Assembly: GCF_005502885.1 (NCBI RefSeq)
Contig: NZ_SCMR01000017.1
Coordinates: 1-64,000, forward strand
Length of the DNA: 64,000 bases
Reading direction: 5' to 3'
Source of the DNA: Microbacterium sp. 2FI
GTDB lineage: Bacteria; Actinomycetota; Actinomycetes; Actinomycetales; Microbacteriaceae
Of this stretch, positions 51,271 to 60,525 are shown one piece after another. Below the pieces are notes generated by a model. The model was not told the DNA's origin and did no database searches. It saw only the letters and a list, made by a program, of their open reading frames with translations. How positions within the stretch are numbered: the stretch's first letter is position 1; each line of letters begins with the position of its first letter. The position numbers and the translations under genes were made by a program.

Positions 51271-51702
51271 ATGCTGTTGGGCACGCACACTCCCAAGCTC
51301 GACGACAAGGGCCGCGTCATCCTCCCCTCGAAGTTCCGGGACGATCTCGGCGCCGGCGTCGTCGTGACGCGTGGGCAGGACCGCTGCCTGTACGTCTTCA
51401 GTGCGCAGGAGTTCGAGCGCGTCCATGAGCGCATCCGCGAGGCGCCGCTGGCCAACAAGCAGGCCCGCGACTTCCTGCGGATGTTCCTGTCGGGCGCGAG
51501 TGCCGAGAAGCCCGACAGCCAGAACCGCATCACGATCCCGCAACCTCTGCGGGCCTACGCCGGCCTCGACCGCGAACTCGTCGTCACCGGCGTCGGAGCG
51601 CACGCCGAGATCTGGAACGCCGACGCGTGGAACGCCTACGCCGAGGCCAACGAAGACACATACGCCGAACTGGAGCAGGAGGTGATCCCGGGCCTGTTCT
51701 GA
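51271..51702 (+). CDS. mraZ: Transcriptional regulator MraZ
   Basis: 143 residues with two AbrB-like half-domains: the first [20 protein letters not shown], the second [20 protein letters not shown]. It oligomerises as a ring on the repeats just upstream and represses the division/cell-wall operon. It is the first gene of the dcw cluster. The ATG at 51271 gives the canonical N-terminus, although no strong ribosome binding site is visible. Confidence 0.95.
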   Translation: MLLGTHTPKLDDKGRVILPSKFRDDLGAGVVVTRGQDRCLYVFSAQEFERVHERIREAPLANKQARDFLRMFLSGASAEKPDSQNRITIPQPLRAYAGLDRELVVTGVGAHAEIWNADAWNAYAEANEDTYAELEQEVIPGLF

Positions 51703-51823
51703 GCCACCGGCCCCCGATTCTGACTCCCAGCCGCTCCCGCCCTGACGCCACTTCCCCGGCGCCAGGTCAGAGCGGATGGGGATCAGGGTCTGGGGATACG
51801 GAAACGGCAGGGCCCCGCACATC

Positions 51824-52777
51824 ATGAGCCTCCGCGACATCCACACCCCGGTTCTGCTCGAGCGCTGCATCGAGCTGCTCGCCCCTGCGCTTCAGCGCGA
51901 TGGGGCGGTCTTCGTCGACGCGACTCTCGGCATGGGCGGTCACTCCGAGGCGTTCCTCGAGCGCTTTCCGGGCGTCCACCTGGTCGGGCTCGATCGCGAC
52001 CGCGATGCGCTGCGGATCGCGGGGGAGCGGCTCGCCCGCTTCGGCGACCGCGTGACCCTCGTGCACACCGTCTACGACGGCATCGCCGAGGCCGTCACCT
52101 CGGCGGGGTTCGCCGCCGCCGACGGGATCCTCTTCGATCTCGGCGTCTCGTCACTGCAGCTCGACGTCGCCGATCGAGGCTTCGCGTACTCGCAGGACGC
52201 GCCCCTCGACATGCGCATGGACCAGTCGTCGGGAACGACCGCCGCCGACATCGTCGCCACCTACGGCGAGGGTGACCTGCGACGCATCTTCGAGCGCTAC
52301 GGCGAGGAGAAGCTCGCCGGGCGCTATGCCCGCGCGATCATCGCCGCCCGCGCCGAGGCGCCGATCGATCGCTCCGGCCGCCTCGTCGAGATCCTGATCG
52401 CCGCGACCCCCTACGCCGCCCAGCGCACCGGCCACCCCGCCAAGCGGGTGTTCCAGGCACTCCGCATCGAAGTCAATCGCGAGCTTTCGGTGCTCGAGCG
52501 AGCGGTTCCTGCGGCCCTCGGCATCCTTCCCGTGGGCGGCCGCATCGTCGTGCTCGCCTACCAGTCGCTGGAGGACCGCCTCGTCAAGCGGGAGTTCGCC
52601 GACGCGACGGCGTCGACCGCGCCTGCGGGTCTCCCGGTCGAGCTTCCCGAGCACGCGCCCCGCTTCCGCCTGCTGGTGAAGGGCGCCGAACTCGCTTCCG
52701 ACGAAGAGCGCGCGACCAATCCGCGCGCCACCCCCGTGCGCCTGCGTGCGGCCGAACGACTGAGGGAGGCGAGATGA
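51824..52777 (+). CDS. rsmH: 16S rRNA m4C1402 methyltransferase
   Basis: 317 residues. [13 protein letters not shown] is the family start, and [20 protein letters not shown] is the SAM-binding loop with [20 protein letters not shown] and [17 protein letters not shown] are the later signatures. It methylates C1402 of 16S rRNA. I chose the ATG at 51824; an ATG at 51776 would add 16 residues that do not belong to the family. A hairpin-like stretch (51731-51775) lies between mraZ and this gene. The stop overlaps the next start (ATGA). Confidence 0.93.
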   Translation: MSLRDIHTPVLLERCIELLAPALQRDGAVFVDATLGMGGHSEAFLERFPGVHLVGLDRDRDALRIAGERLARFGDRVTLVHTVYDGIAEAVTSAGFAAADGILFDLGVSSLQLDVADRGFAYSQDAPLDMRMDQSSGTTAADIVATYGEGDLRRIFERYGEEKLAGRYARAIIAARAEAPIDRSGRLVEILIAATPYAAQRTGHPAKRVFQALRIEVNRELSVLERAVPAALGILPVGGRIVVLAYQSLEDRLVKREFADATASTAPAGLPVELPEHAPRFRLLVKGAELASDEERATNPRATPVRLRAAERLREAR

Positions 52778-53358
52778 GCGTCACCGCACTGTCCACCGCC
52801 CCCGCGCCGCGGCGGCAGAATGCGCCGCAGCGGCGTCTGCGCGCCGTCGAGGCCCCGGCACGCCGTCGTCGCCCGCGGGTGCTCTACGGCGTCGTCGCGG
52901 TGCTCGGCGTGTTCCTCATCGGCGGCGCGCAGATGGCGCTGTCGATCATGACGACCCAGGGCTCGTACGAGATGTCGTCGCTCCAGCGCGAGCAGCGAGA
53001 CCTCACGTACGACAAGCAGATCCTCTACGACGAGGTCGCCGGCCTCGGCTCGCCCCAGTACCTCGCCGCCAACGCGGCCGCGCTCGGCATGGTCATCGAC
53101 GAGTCGCCGAGCTACCTGCGCCTGAGCGACGGCGCCGTCCTCGGCGCCCAGGAGGTTGCGCTCGGCTCGTCGTCGATCGACGCGATCGGCCGCGGCGGCG
53201 TGCCGAACGCGCTCATCACCGACACCCCGCTGGTGACCGCCCCCGGGGCGACCATCGAAGGTGTGCCGCTGGTGACCACACCCGACGTCGGCCCCGACGG
53301 AGTCGCGAACACTCCGCAGCCGATCACCGACGGACTGCCCACCCCGAGCACACACTGA
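52774..53358 (+). CDS. ftsL: FtsL-like cell division protein
   Basis: 194 residues: an Arg-rich cytoplasmic N-terminus, one membrane helix (about 39-58), then a coiled coil ([19 protein letters not shown]), and a Pro/Thr/Val-rich C-terminal tail. This is the Rv2164c-type FtsL of actinobacteria, longer than the E. coli protein. It is part of the FtsQLB-type complex that activates FtsI. It overlaps rsmH by 4 nt and ends 4 nt before ftsI. Confidence 0.8.
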   Translation: MSVTALSTAPAPRRQNAPQRRLRAVEAPARRRRPRVLYGVVAVLGVFLIGGAQMALSIMTTQGSYEMSSLQREQRDLTYDKQILYDEVAGLGSPQYLAANAAALGMVIDESPSYLRLSDGAVLGAQEVALGSSSIDAIGRGGVPNALITDTPLVTAPGATIEGVPLVTTPDVGPDGVANTPQPITDGLPTPSTH

Positions 53359-53362
53359 TGGT

Positions 53363-55147
53363 ATGACGACCCGAGCAACCCGCAGCCCCCGCCGCAGAAC
53401 CGTCGTCGCGCTGGCCGTCGTCCTCGCCGTTCTGGCGGGGTTCATCGTGCGTCTCGTTGACATCCAGGTCGTCAACGCCCGCGAGCACATCTCCGACTCG
53501 ATGGATCGCGCGCTCGGGGCCGAGCAGATCCTCTACGGCACTCGGGGTGGCATCGTCGACGAGAACGGACAGACGCTGGCCGGCAGCATCCTGCTGTACG
53601 ACTGCCAGGTCGATCCGCTGCTGATCACGCAGATCGACACCGACATCCTCGCCGGGGAGTCCGACGACGACCCGTGGTCGGAGGTCTCTGAGGACGCTGC
53701 GAAGATCACCGGGCAGACGACCGAAGAGGTGCAGGCGATCGTCGCCGATGCGCTCGCGGAAGATCCGTCATCCCGCTTCGCGTACCTCAAGAAGCGCGTC
53801 ACGACCGAGCAGTACCGCGAACTCGCCGACCTCGATGCCCCCTACATCGTGTGCCTGCAGCATCCCGCCCGTGCCTACCCCGACGGGGCCGTCGCCGGCA
53901 ACCTCGTGGGCTTCGTCGGCTCGGACGGCACGCCGCTCGAGGGCCTCGAGAAGGCCCAGAGCGACTGCCTCGACGCGACCGACGGGTGGCGCACCTTCCA
54001 GAAGGGCAAGGACGGCGTGGTGATCCCCGGCACCGAGCGCCAGCAGGACGCCCTGGACGGCGGCACGCTGCAGCTGACGATCAACCGCGACCTGCAGTGG
54101 TACCTGCAGCAGCTGATCGGCGAGCAGGTGCAGAACATGGGCGCCAACCACGGCTCGATCCTCGTCGTCGAGACCAAGACCGGAAAGATCCGCGCCGCCG
54201 CGGAGGCCCCGACGATCGACCCGAACGATCCGACCGCCCTCGAGGACGTGCGCGGCAGCCGCATCTTCGAGGACACCTTCGAGCCGGGCTCGACCTTCAA
54301 GGCGCTCACCGCGGCGACCGTCATCGACGCCGGCGGCCAGACGCCCCGCTCGACCGTGATCGCCTCGAGCCGTGAGACGTTCGCGAACGGCGCGCGCGTG
54401 CAGGATGCCTTCGCGCACCCGGCCTACGAGTACACGCTCACGGGCGTCCTCATCGACTCGTCGAACGCCGGCATCGCGAAGTTCAGCGAGCGGGTGCCCG
54501 CGGCGATCCGCGCGGAGTACTTCGAGAAGTTCGGCATCGGCTCGGGCAGCGCCGTCGACTTCCTCGGCGAAGAGACCGGCGTCATCTGGCCCGTCGACCA
54601 GTGGGGAGCGCAGACCACCTACAACACGTCGTTCGGCCAGGGCCTCACGACCACCATGCCCGAGCTCGCGGGCGCCTATGGGGCGATCGCGAACGACGGC
54701 GTGCGGATGCCGCTCTCGCTCATCGAAGCGTGCACCATGCCCGACGGCACCGTCGTCGAGCCCGAGCTGCCCGAGCCGACGCGGGTGCTCAAGGAGAGCA
54801 CCGCGGCGCAGGTGAGCGAGATGCTCGAGAACGTCTTCGTGCAGGGCGGACTCGCCAAGCAGGTCGCGATCCCCGGATACCGCATCGGCGGCAAGACCGG
54901 AACCGGTGAGAAGGCCGACCTCGTCAACGGCGGCTACAAGGCAGGCGCCTACTACACGACGATGATCGGCTTCGCTCCCGCCGACGACCCGGAGTACACC
55001 GTCGTCGTCACCCTCGACGAGCCGACGAAGGTAACATCGTCAGCGGCCAACGCGACCGCGTTCCAGCGGGCCATGACTCAGGTGCTCAAGACCTACCGCG
55101 TCATGCCCGCGACGACGGCGCCGGAGCTTCTGCCCAAGTTCGGGTGA
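53363..55147 (+). CDS. ftsI: Septal penicillin-binding protein (transpeptidase) FtsI
   Basis: 594 residues, a class B PBP. A membrane anchor (about 13-32) is followed by the dimerisation domain and the transpeptidase domain: STFK (active Ser310-Lys313), SSN (366-368) and KTG (511-513). It crosslinks septal peptidoglycan on the outer face. murF begins 24 nt after its stop, so the murE usually found here is missing. Also named pbpB. Confidence 0.94.
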   Translation: MTTRATRSPRRRTVVALAVVLAVLAGFIVRLVDIQVVNAREHISDSMDRALGAEQILYGTRGGIVDENGQTLAGSILLYDCQVDPLLITQIDTDILAGESDDDPWSEVSEDAAKITGQTTEEVQAIVADALAEDPSSRFAYLKKRVTTEQYRELADLDAPYIVCLQHPARAYPDGAVAGNLVGFVGSDGTPLEGLEKAQSDCLDATDGWRTFQKGKDGVVIPGTERQQDALDGGTLQLTINRDLQWYLQQLIGEQVQNMGANHGSILVVETKTGKIRAAAEAPTIDPNDPTALEDVRGSRIFEDTFEPGSTFKALTAATVIDAGGQTPRSTVIASSRETFANGARVQDAFAHPAYEYTLTGVLIDSSNAGIAKFSERVPAAIRAEYFEKFGIGSGSAVDFLGEETGVIWPVDQWGAQTTYNTSFGQGLTTTMPELAGAYGAIANDGVRMPLSLIEACTMPDGTVVEPELPEPTRVLKESTAAQVSEMLENVFVQGGLAKQVAIPGYRIGGKTGTGEKADLVNGGYKAGAYYTTMIGFAPADDPEYTVVVTLDEPTKVTSSAANATAFQRAMTQVLKTYRVMPATTAPELLPKFG

Positions 55148-55171
55148 CGCTTCGATCCGGCCGGAGAACCC

Positions 55172-56599
55172 ATGATCGCGCTCACCATCGCCCAGCTCGC
55201 CCACGCCCTCGGGGGTGAGGCGCACCTCGCCGCCGGCGACACGCCCGAGACGGTCGTCTCGGGCGCCGTCGACACCGATTCGCGGCTCATCGTCTCCGGC
55301 GGCATCTTCGTCGCGAAGCCTGGCGAGGTCACCGACGGGCACAACTTCGTCGGCGCCGCAGTCGCGAACGGCGCCGCGGTCGCGATCGTCGAACACCTCG
55401 TAAAGAGCGATGCCGGCGCCGAGGTCACCCAGATCGTCGTCGGCGACGCGATCGCAGCCCTCGCCGACCTCGCACGCCATGTCGTCGCGCAGGTGCGCGC
55501 GGAGGGCGATCTGCGGGTCGTCGGCATCACGGGATCCAACGGCAAGACGACGACGAAGAATCTGCTCGCCCGCGTCCTCGAGGGCGAGGGCGAGACGGTG
55601 TCGCCGAAGGCGTCGTTCAACAACGAGGTCGGTGCGCCCCTCACGATGCTGCGGGTGACGCCTTCGACACGGTTCCTCGTGAGTGAGTTCGGCGCGAGCG
55701 CGCCGGGCGAGATCGCACGACTCGCCGGTCTCGTCGACCCCGACGTCGGCATCGTGCTCATGGTGGGCATGGCCCACGCCGGCGGCTTCGGCGGGATCGA
55801 GTCGACCTTTCAGGCGAAGTCCGAGCTCGTCCGCGCGCTCGGCGCCGGCGGGCTCGCGGTGCTCAACGCCGACGACGCCCGCGTTGCCGCCATGGCGCCC
55901 ATCGCCGCCGAGCGGGGCGCGCGCGTGCGCTGGTTCGGCCGCGGCTCAGCGGCGATCGACGTGCGTGCCGACGACGTCGTCGTGACGGCATCCGGAACCT
56001 CCTTCGTCGTCACCGCCGACGGCGAGTCGCTGCCGCTCCGCCTCCAGGTGCTCGGCGAGCACCACGTCATGAACGCCCTCGCCGCGATCGCCGCGGCCAC
56101 TGCCCTCGGCGTGAGCCTGGCCGCCGCGGTCGCCCGACTCGAGACGGTGGAGATCGCGGAGCGCTGGCGCATGCAGCCGCTGGGCTCGGAGCGTGTGCGC
56201 ATCATCAACGACGCCTACAACGCCAGCCCCGATTCGATGGCCGCGGCCCTCCGAACGCTCGCGCAGATCACCGGGCCGGGCGAGCGCACCGTCGCAGTCC
56301 TCGGCGCGATGAGCGAGCTCGGCGAGTACGCCGAGGAGGAGCACGACCGCGTGGGCCTGCTGGCCGTGCGGCTCGGCATCCAGCGCATCGTGGTCGTGGG
56401 GCCCGAAGCGCGGCGCATGTTCCTCGAAGCCGTCGCGCAGGGATCGTGGGATGCCGAGGCGGTGTTCTTCGCGACCGCCGACGAGGCCTACGACTACCTT
56501 CTCGGCGAGCTGCGCGACGGCGACCGCGTGCTCGTCAAGTCCTCGAACTCGGCGGGTCTGCGGTTCCTGGGCGATCGTCTGGGAGAATCCTTCTCGTGA
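55172..56599 (+). CDS. murF: UDP-MurNAc-tripeptide:D-Ala-D-Ala ligase
   Basis: 475 residues of the Mur-ligase fold. The ATP loop is GITGSNGKTTTKN (near residue 120), and NDAYNASPDSM is the MurF hallmark. It has no DNPR motif, which would mark MurE. It adds D-Ala-D-Ala to the lipid II precursor in the cytoplasm. It lies close after ftsI, and its stop overlaps the mraY GTG. Confidence 0.94.
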   Translation: MIALTIAQLAHALGGEAHLAAGDTPETVVSGAVDTDSRLIVSGGIFVAKPGEVTDGHNFVGAAVANGAAVAIVEHLVKSDAGAEVTQIVVGDAIAALADLARHVVAQVRAEGDLRVVGITGSNGKTTTKNLLARVLEGEGETVSPKASFNNEVGAPLTMLRVTPSTRFLVSEFGASAPGEIARLAGLVDPDVGIVLMVGMAHAGGFGGIESTFQAKSELVRALGAGGLAVLNADDARVAAMAPIAAERGARVRWFGRGSAAIDVRADDVVVTASGTSFVVTADGESLPLRLQVLGEHHVMNALAAIAAATALGVSLAAAVARLETVEIAERWRMQPLGSERVRIINDAYNASPDSMAAALRTLAQITGPGERTVAVLGAMSELGEYAEEEHDRVGLLAVRLGIQRIVVVGPEARRMFLEAVAQGSWDAEAVFFATADEAYDYLLGELRDGDRVLVKSSNSAGLRFLGDRLGESFS

Positions 56600-57705
56600 G
56601 ATCACTTCTGACGGCGGCAGCGATCTCTCTGGCATTCACGCTTTTCCTCACGCCCGTGTTCCTGCGGCTCTTCCGCAAGTGGGGCTGGGGGCAGGTCATC
56701 CGCACCCCCGAGAACGTCCACAACCCGAGCCACCAGGAGAAGCGCGGCACCGTCACGATGGGCGGCACGATCTTCATCGCAGGCGCCCTGGTCGGCTACT
56801 TCGTCGGCGGGTACACCGGCAACAATCCGCCCACGATCTCGGGCCTCCTGGTCGTGTGGATGATGGTGGGCTTCGGCGTGGTCGGGTTCATCGACGATTA
56901 CATGAAGGTGCGCCGCCAGCGCAGCCTCGGCCTGACGGGTTGGCGCAAGGTGCTCGGGCAGGTGCTGGTCGTCGTCCCCTTCGGCATCGTGGCGCTCATG
57001 CTTCCGAACGACTGGGGCCAGACTCCGGCGTCGGCGTACGTCTCGGTGTTCCGCGACGTTCCGCTGCTCTGGTTCTTCGCCCTCGGCCCGATCATCGGCT
57101 GGGTGGTGTATCTCGCGTGGGTCACCTTCATCGGCGTCGCGTGGTCGAACAGCACGAATGTCACCGATGGCCTCGACGGCCTCGCCGCCGGCGCCGGCAT
57201 CTTCGTCACCGGCGCCTACAGCCTGGTCGTCTTCTGGCAGTTCAACCAGAGCTGCCAGGCGCCCCAGATCGTGCTCGACACGCCCTACGCGTGCTACGCG
57301 ACGCGCGACCCCTTCGACCTCGCGATCATCTCGGCCTCATTCGTCGGAGCTCTCGTCGGGTTCCTCTGGTGGAACGCGCCCAAGGCCCAGGTGTTCATGG
57401 GCGACGTCGGCTCGATGTCGATCGGCGGCGTCATCGCGGCGATGTCGATCCTCTCGCGCACCGAACTGCTCGGCGTGCTCATCGCCGGCGTCTTCATCAT
57501 CGGCCCCGGCTCGGTGATCCTGCAGCGGCTCTACTTCAAGCTCACCCGCGGCAAACGCCTCTTCCTCATGAGCCCGTTCCACCATCACCTCGAGATGCGC
57601 GGGTGGTCCGAGATCTCGATCGTGATCCGCATGTGGATCATCGCGGGGCTCCTCGCGGTGTCGGGAGTCGGGCTCTTCTACGTCGAGTGGCTGTCGCAGA
57701 CATGA
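56596..57705 (+). CDS. mraY: Phospho-MurNAc-pentapeptide translocase
   Basis: 369 residues, about ten membrane helices. FIDDYMKVRRQ (Asp pair), NSTNVTDGLDGLA, FMGDVGSM and the HHHLE cluster are active-site landmarks. It transfers phospho-MurNAc-pentapeptide to undecaprenyl phosphate to make lipid I. The GTG at 56596 overlaps the murF stop (GTGA), and its own stop overlaps murD (ATGA). Confidence 0.95.
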   Translation: MRSLLTAAAISLAFTLFLTPVFLRLFRKWGWGQVIRTPENVHNPSHQEKRGTVTMGGTIFIAGALVGYFVGGYTGNNPPTISGLLVVWMMVGFGVVGFIDDYMKVRRQRSLGLTGWRKVLGQVLVVVPFGIVALMLPNDWGQTPASAYVSVFRDVPLLWFFALGPIIGWVVYLAWVTFIGVAWSNSTNVTDGLDGLAAGAGIFVTGAYSLVVFWQFNQSCQAPQIVLDTPYACYATRDPFDLAIISASFVGALVGFLWWNAPKAQVFMGDVGSMSIGGVIAAMSILSRTELLGVLIAGVFIIGPGSVILQRLYFKLTRGKRLFLMSPFHHHLEMRGWSEISIVIRMWIIAGLLAVSGVGLFYVEWLSQT

Positions 57706-59255
57706 CCGCGGCACGGCTCGACACCCTTACGAGCTGGCACGCCGACTGGAAGGGCCTGCGCGTCGCGGTGCTCGGGCTCTCCGTCACCGGCTTCTCGGTC
57801 GCCGACACGCTCGCCGAGCTCGGCGCCGATGTCCTCGTCGTCACCGAGACGGCGGACGAGGAGTATGCCCGACTGCTGCCGGTGATCGGCGCCCGCCTGT
57901 GGACCGGGCCTCTGGATGCCGTTCCCGATGAGCTCTCAGACTTCGCGCCCGAGGTGGTCATCGCCTCGCCGGGCTTCGCGCCGCGGCATCCGCTCATCGT
58001 GTGGGCGCAGGATTCGGACGCCGCCCTCTGGGGCGACATCGAGCTCGCGTGGCGCGTGCGCGACAAGGTCCTGCGCGCGGACGGCATGCCCGCCGACTGG
58101 ATCCTCATCACCGGCACGAACGGCAAGACGACGACCACGCGCCTCGCGGCGACCATGCTCGTCTCCGGTGGCCTGCGCGCGGCGCCCGTCGGGAACATCG
58201 GCACGCCCGTGCTCGACGCCGTCCGCGACCCATCGGGCTTCGACGCCCTCGTCGTCGAGCTCTCCAGCCACCAGCTCTGGTACCTGGGGCTCCAGCAGGG
58301 CCCCGAGCCCGTCTCGCCGCACGCCGCGGTGTGCCTCAACCTCGCCGACGACCACCTCGAGTGGCACGGCTCGTTCGAGGAGTACCGCGCCGCGAAGGCG
58401 CACGTCTACGACCTCACACGCGTCGCGTGCGTCTACAACAAGTCGGATGCCGCCACCCTGGCCATGGTCGAGGATGCCGATGTGGTCGAAGGCGCCCGCG
58501 CGATCGGATTCGACCTCGGCGTGCCCGGTCCCAGCGATCTCGGCGTCGTCGACGGAATCCTCGTCGATCGCGCCTTCCTCGACGACCGACGCACGTCCGC
58601 CCTCGAGCTCACGACGGTCGCAGAGCTCGCCGAACTCGGACTCGCCGCGCCGCACATGGCGGCGAACATCCTCGCCGCAGCCGCCCTCGCGCGGTCGCTC
58701 GAGGTGCCGGTCGCCGCGATTCGCGAGGCCCTGCGCGGCTTCCGCCTCGATCCGCATCGCATCGAGGTCGTCGCCCGGCACGCGGGCATCACGTGGGTCG
58801 ACGATTCCAAGGCCACCAACCCGCACGCGGCCGCATCGTCGCTGCAGGCGTACCCGGGAGCGGTGTGGATCGTCGGGGGCCTCCTCAAGGGCGTCGACAT
58901 CTCCGACCTCGTCTCGTCCCGCGGCGCGTCGGCGAAGGCGGCGATCGTGATCGGCGCCGACCGCGAGGCGGTCGTGGTCGCGTTCGCGCGACACGCGCCG
59001 GGGGTGCCGGTGTTCGAGGTGCACGCCGTCGAGACTGAAGAGGTCATGGCGCAGGTCGTCGAACTGGCGGTCGGAATCGCGCGTGACGGGGACGTTGTTC
59101 TGCTCGCCCCCGCCGCGGCATCCTTCGACCAGTTCGCCTCCTACGCCGACCGCGGTCGCCGCTTCGCGGCGGCGGTGATGGAGCGGATCGGAACGGGGGC
59201 CGGGCATCAGCACGACGACGTCCCGCCCGCGGGAACCCCAGACTCCGCCTCCTGA
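57702..59255 (+). CDS. murD: UDP-MurNAc-L-alanine:D-glutamate ligase
   Basis: 517 residues. A Rossmann-like N-terminal domain begins RVAVLGLSVTGFS. The ATP site is ITGTNGKTTTTR (near residue 140), with NLADDHLEWHG and the DDSKATNPHAA loop typical of MurD. It adds D-Glu to UDP-MurNAc-L-Ala (or the family's first residue). The ATG at 57702 is chosen; the longer frame overlaps mraY. The C-terminal 25 residues are a Gly/Pro/His-rich tail. Confidence 0.93.
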   Translation: MTAARLDTLTSWHADWKGLRVAVLGLSVTGFSVADTLAELGADVLVVTETADEEYARLLPVIGARLWTGPLDAVPDELSDFAPEVVIASPGFAPRHPLIVWAQDSDAALWGDIELAWRVRDKVLRADGMPADWILITGTNGKTTTTRLAATMLVSGGLRAAPVGNIGTPVLDAVRDPSGFDALVVELSSHQLWYLGLQQGPEPVSPHAAVCLNLADDHLEWHGSFEEYRAAKAHVYDLTRVACVYNKSDAATLAMVEDADVVEGARAIGFDLGVPGPSDLGVVDGILVDRAFLDDRRTSALELTTVAELAELGLAAPHMAANILAAAALARSLEVPVAAIREALRGFRLDPHRIEVVARHAGITWVDDSKATNPHAAASSLQAYPGAVWIVGGLLKGVDISDLVSSRGASAKAAIVIGADREAVVVAFARHAPGVPVFEVHAVETEEVMAQVVELAVGIARDGDVVLLAPAAASFDQFASYADRGRRFAAAVMERIGTGAGHQHDDVPPAGTPDSAS

Positions 59256-59301
59256 GCGCTCCACCGCGCGCGGGCTCGCGGCGCGCGTCTCGCTCGGCAA
59301 G

Positions 59302-60468
59302 GTGTTCGCGCCGGTGCCGAGCGAGTTCCTGCTGATCTCCTCCACGGCGCTGATGCTGACGATCTTCGGCCTCGTCATGGTGCTCTCCGCGACGTCGGCG
59401 ACCGCGACGGCCACGGGCGAGGCGCCCTGGGACGCCGCCGTGAAGCAGCTGGTGTTCGCCGTCATCGGCATCCCGCTGATGTTCGTCGCAAGCCGCCTGC
59501 CGATCTCGTTCTGGAAGCGCGTCGCGTGGCCCGCGCTCATCGGCGCGACGGCGTTCCAGCTGCTGGTGTTCACACCGCTCGGCCACGGCGCCGACGGAAA
59601 CCGCAACTGGATCACGATCGCGGGGCTCCAGGCGCAGCCGTCGGAGTTCCTCAAGCTCGCCCTGGCTCTGTGGGTCGCGTACGTGCTCTTCCGCAAGCAG
59701 ACGCTGCTGAGCAAGTGGCAGCACGTGTTCATTCCGCTCGTGCCGGTCTCGGTGCTCGTCGTCGCGACGGTCATGGCCGGCAGCGACCTCGGCACGGCGA
59801 TGATCCTCGTGCTGATCGTGCTGGGCGCGCTCTTCTTCTCGGGCGTGAAGCTGCGCATCTTCGTGCTGCCGGCGATCGGCGCAGCCGTCGCGGTCGCGGT
59901 GCTCGCCGTGGCGAGCCCCGACCGCATGCGCCGGTTCCTGAGCTTCCTCAACCCCAACTGCCTGGACGACTACTTCAACGACTGCTACCAGCCCCTGCAC
60001 GGCATCTGGGGGCTCGCCAACGGCGGCGTCTTCGGCCTCGGTCTCGGCAACTCGCGCGAGAAGTACGACTGGCTGCCGGCGATCGCGAACGACTACATCT
60101 TCGCCGTCGTCGGCGAAGAGCTCGGCCTCATCGGCTGCGCCGTGGTGCTGTCGCTGTTCGCCCTCTTCGCGGTGGGCGCCTTCCACATCATCCGCAAGAC
60201 CGACGACCCGTTCGTGCGCATCGTCTCGGGCGGCATCACGGTGTGGATCATCGGCCAGGCCCTCATCAACATCGGCGTCGTGCTGCGGGTCTTCCCCGTG
60301 CTCGGCGTGCCGCTGCCGTTCATGTCGCAGGGTGGCACGTCGCTGCTGTCGGTGCTCATCGCCTCGGGCGTGCTGCTCTCGTTCGCGCGCACGCTTCCGG
60401 ATGCCGTGGCGAGGCGGCAGGCTCAGATCGACGAAGCCCGCAGGCGGCGGCAGCGCGCGACGCGGTAG
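59302..60468 (+). CDS. ftsW: Lipid II flippase / SEDS glycosyltransferase FtsW
   Basis: 388 residues from the GTG at 59302, with about ten membrane helices, LGHGADGNRNWI, ALWVAYVLFRKQT and LPFMSQGGTS as SEDS landmarks. It polymerises septal glycan with FtsI. The start is doubtful: no ribosome binding site precedes the GTG, and the frame stays open back to 59179 with GC-ending codons and a plausible N-terminus (RSTARGLAARVSLGKV), but it has no ATG, GTG or TTG. An ATC at 59206 would give ISTTTSRP. The 46 nt before the GTG hold no other gene. Confidence 0.85.
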   Translation: MFAPVPSEFLLISSTALMLTIFGLVMVLSATSATATATGEAPWDAAVKQLVFAVIGIPLMFVASRLPISFWKRVAWPALIGATAFQLLVFTPLGHGADGNRNWITIAGLQAQPSEFLKLALALWVAYVLFRKQTLLSKWQHVFIPLVPVSVLVVATVMAGSDLGTAMILVLIVLGALFFSGVKLRIFVLPAIGAAVAVAVLAVASPDRMRRFLSFLNPNCLDDYFNDCYQPLHGIWGLANGGVFGLGLGNSREKYDWLPAIANDYIFAVVGEELGLIGCAVVLSLFALFAVGAFHIIRKTDDPFVRIVSGGITVWIIGQALINIGVVLRVFPVLGVPLPFMSQGGTSLLSVLIASGVLLSFARTLPDAVARRQAQIDEARRRRQRATR

Positions 60469-60513
60469 CGCGCGACGGCTGACGGTTCGCCGGGACCGAC
60501 CCCCGACGGCGGC

Positions 60514-60519
60514 TAGGGT
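60514..60519 (+). promoter_or_regulatory. -10 box TAGGGT inside the dcw cluster, leaderless
   Basis: TAGGGT is followed by exactly 6 nt and the GTG of murG at 60526, giving an internal promoter for the second half of the cluster. Confidence 0.55.
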
Positions 60520-60525
60520 CGTGGG

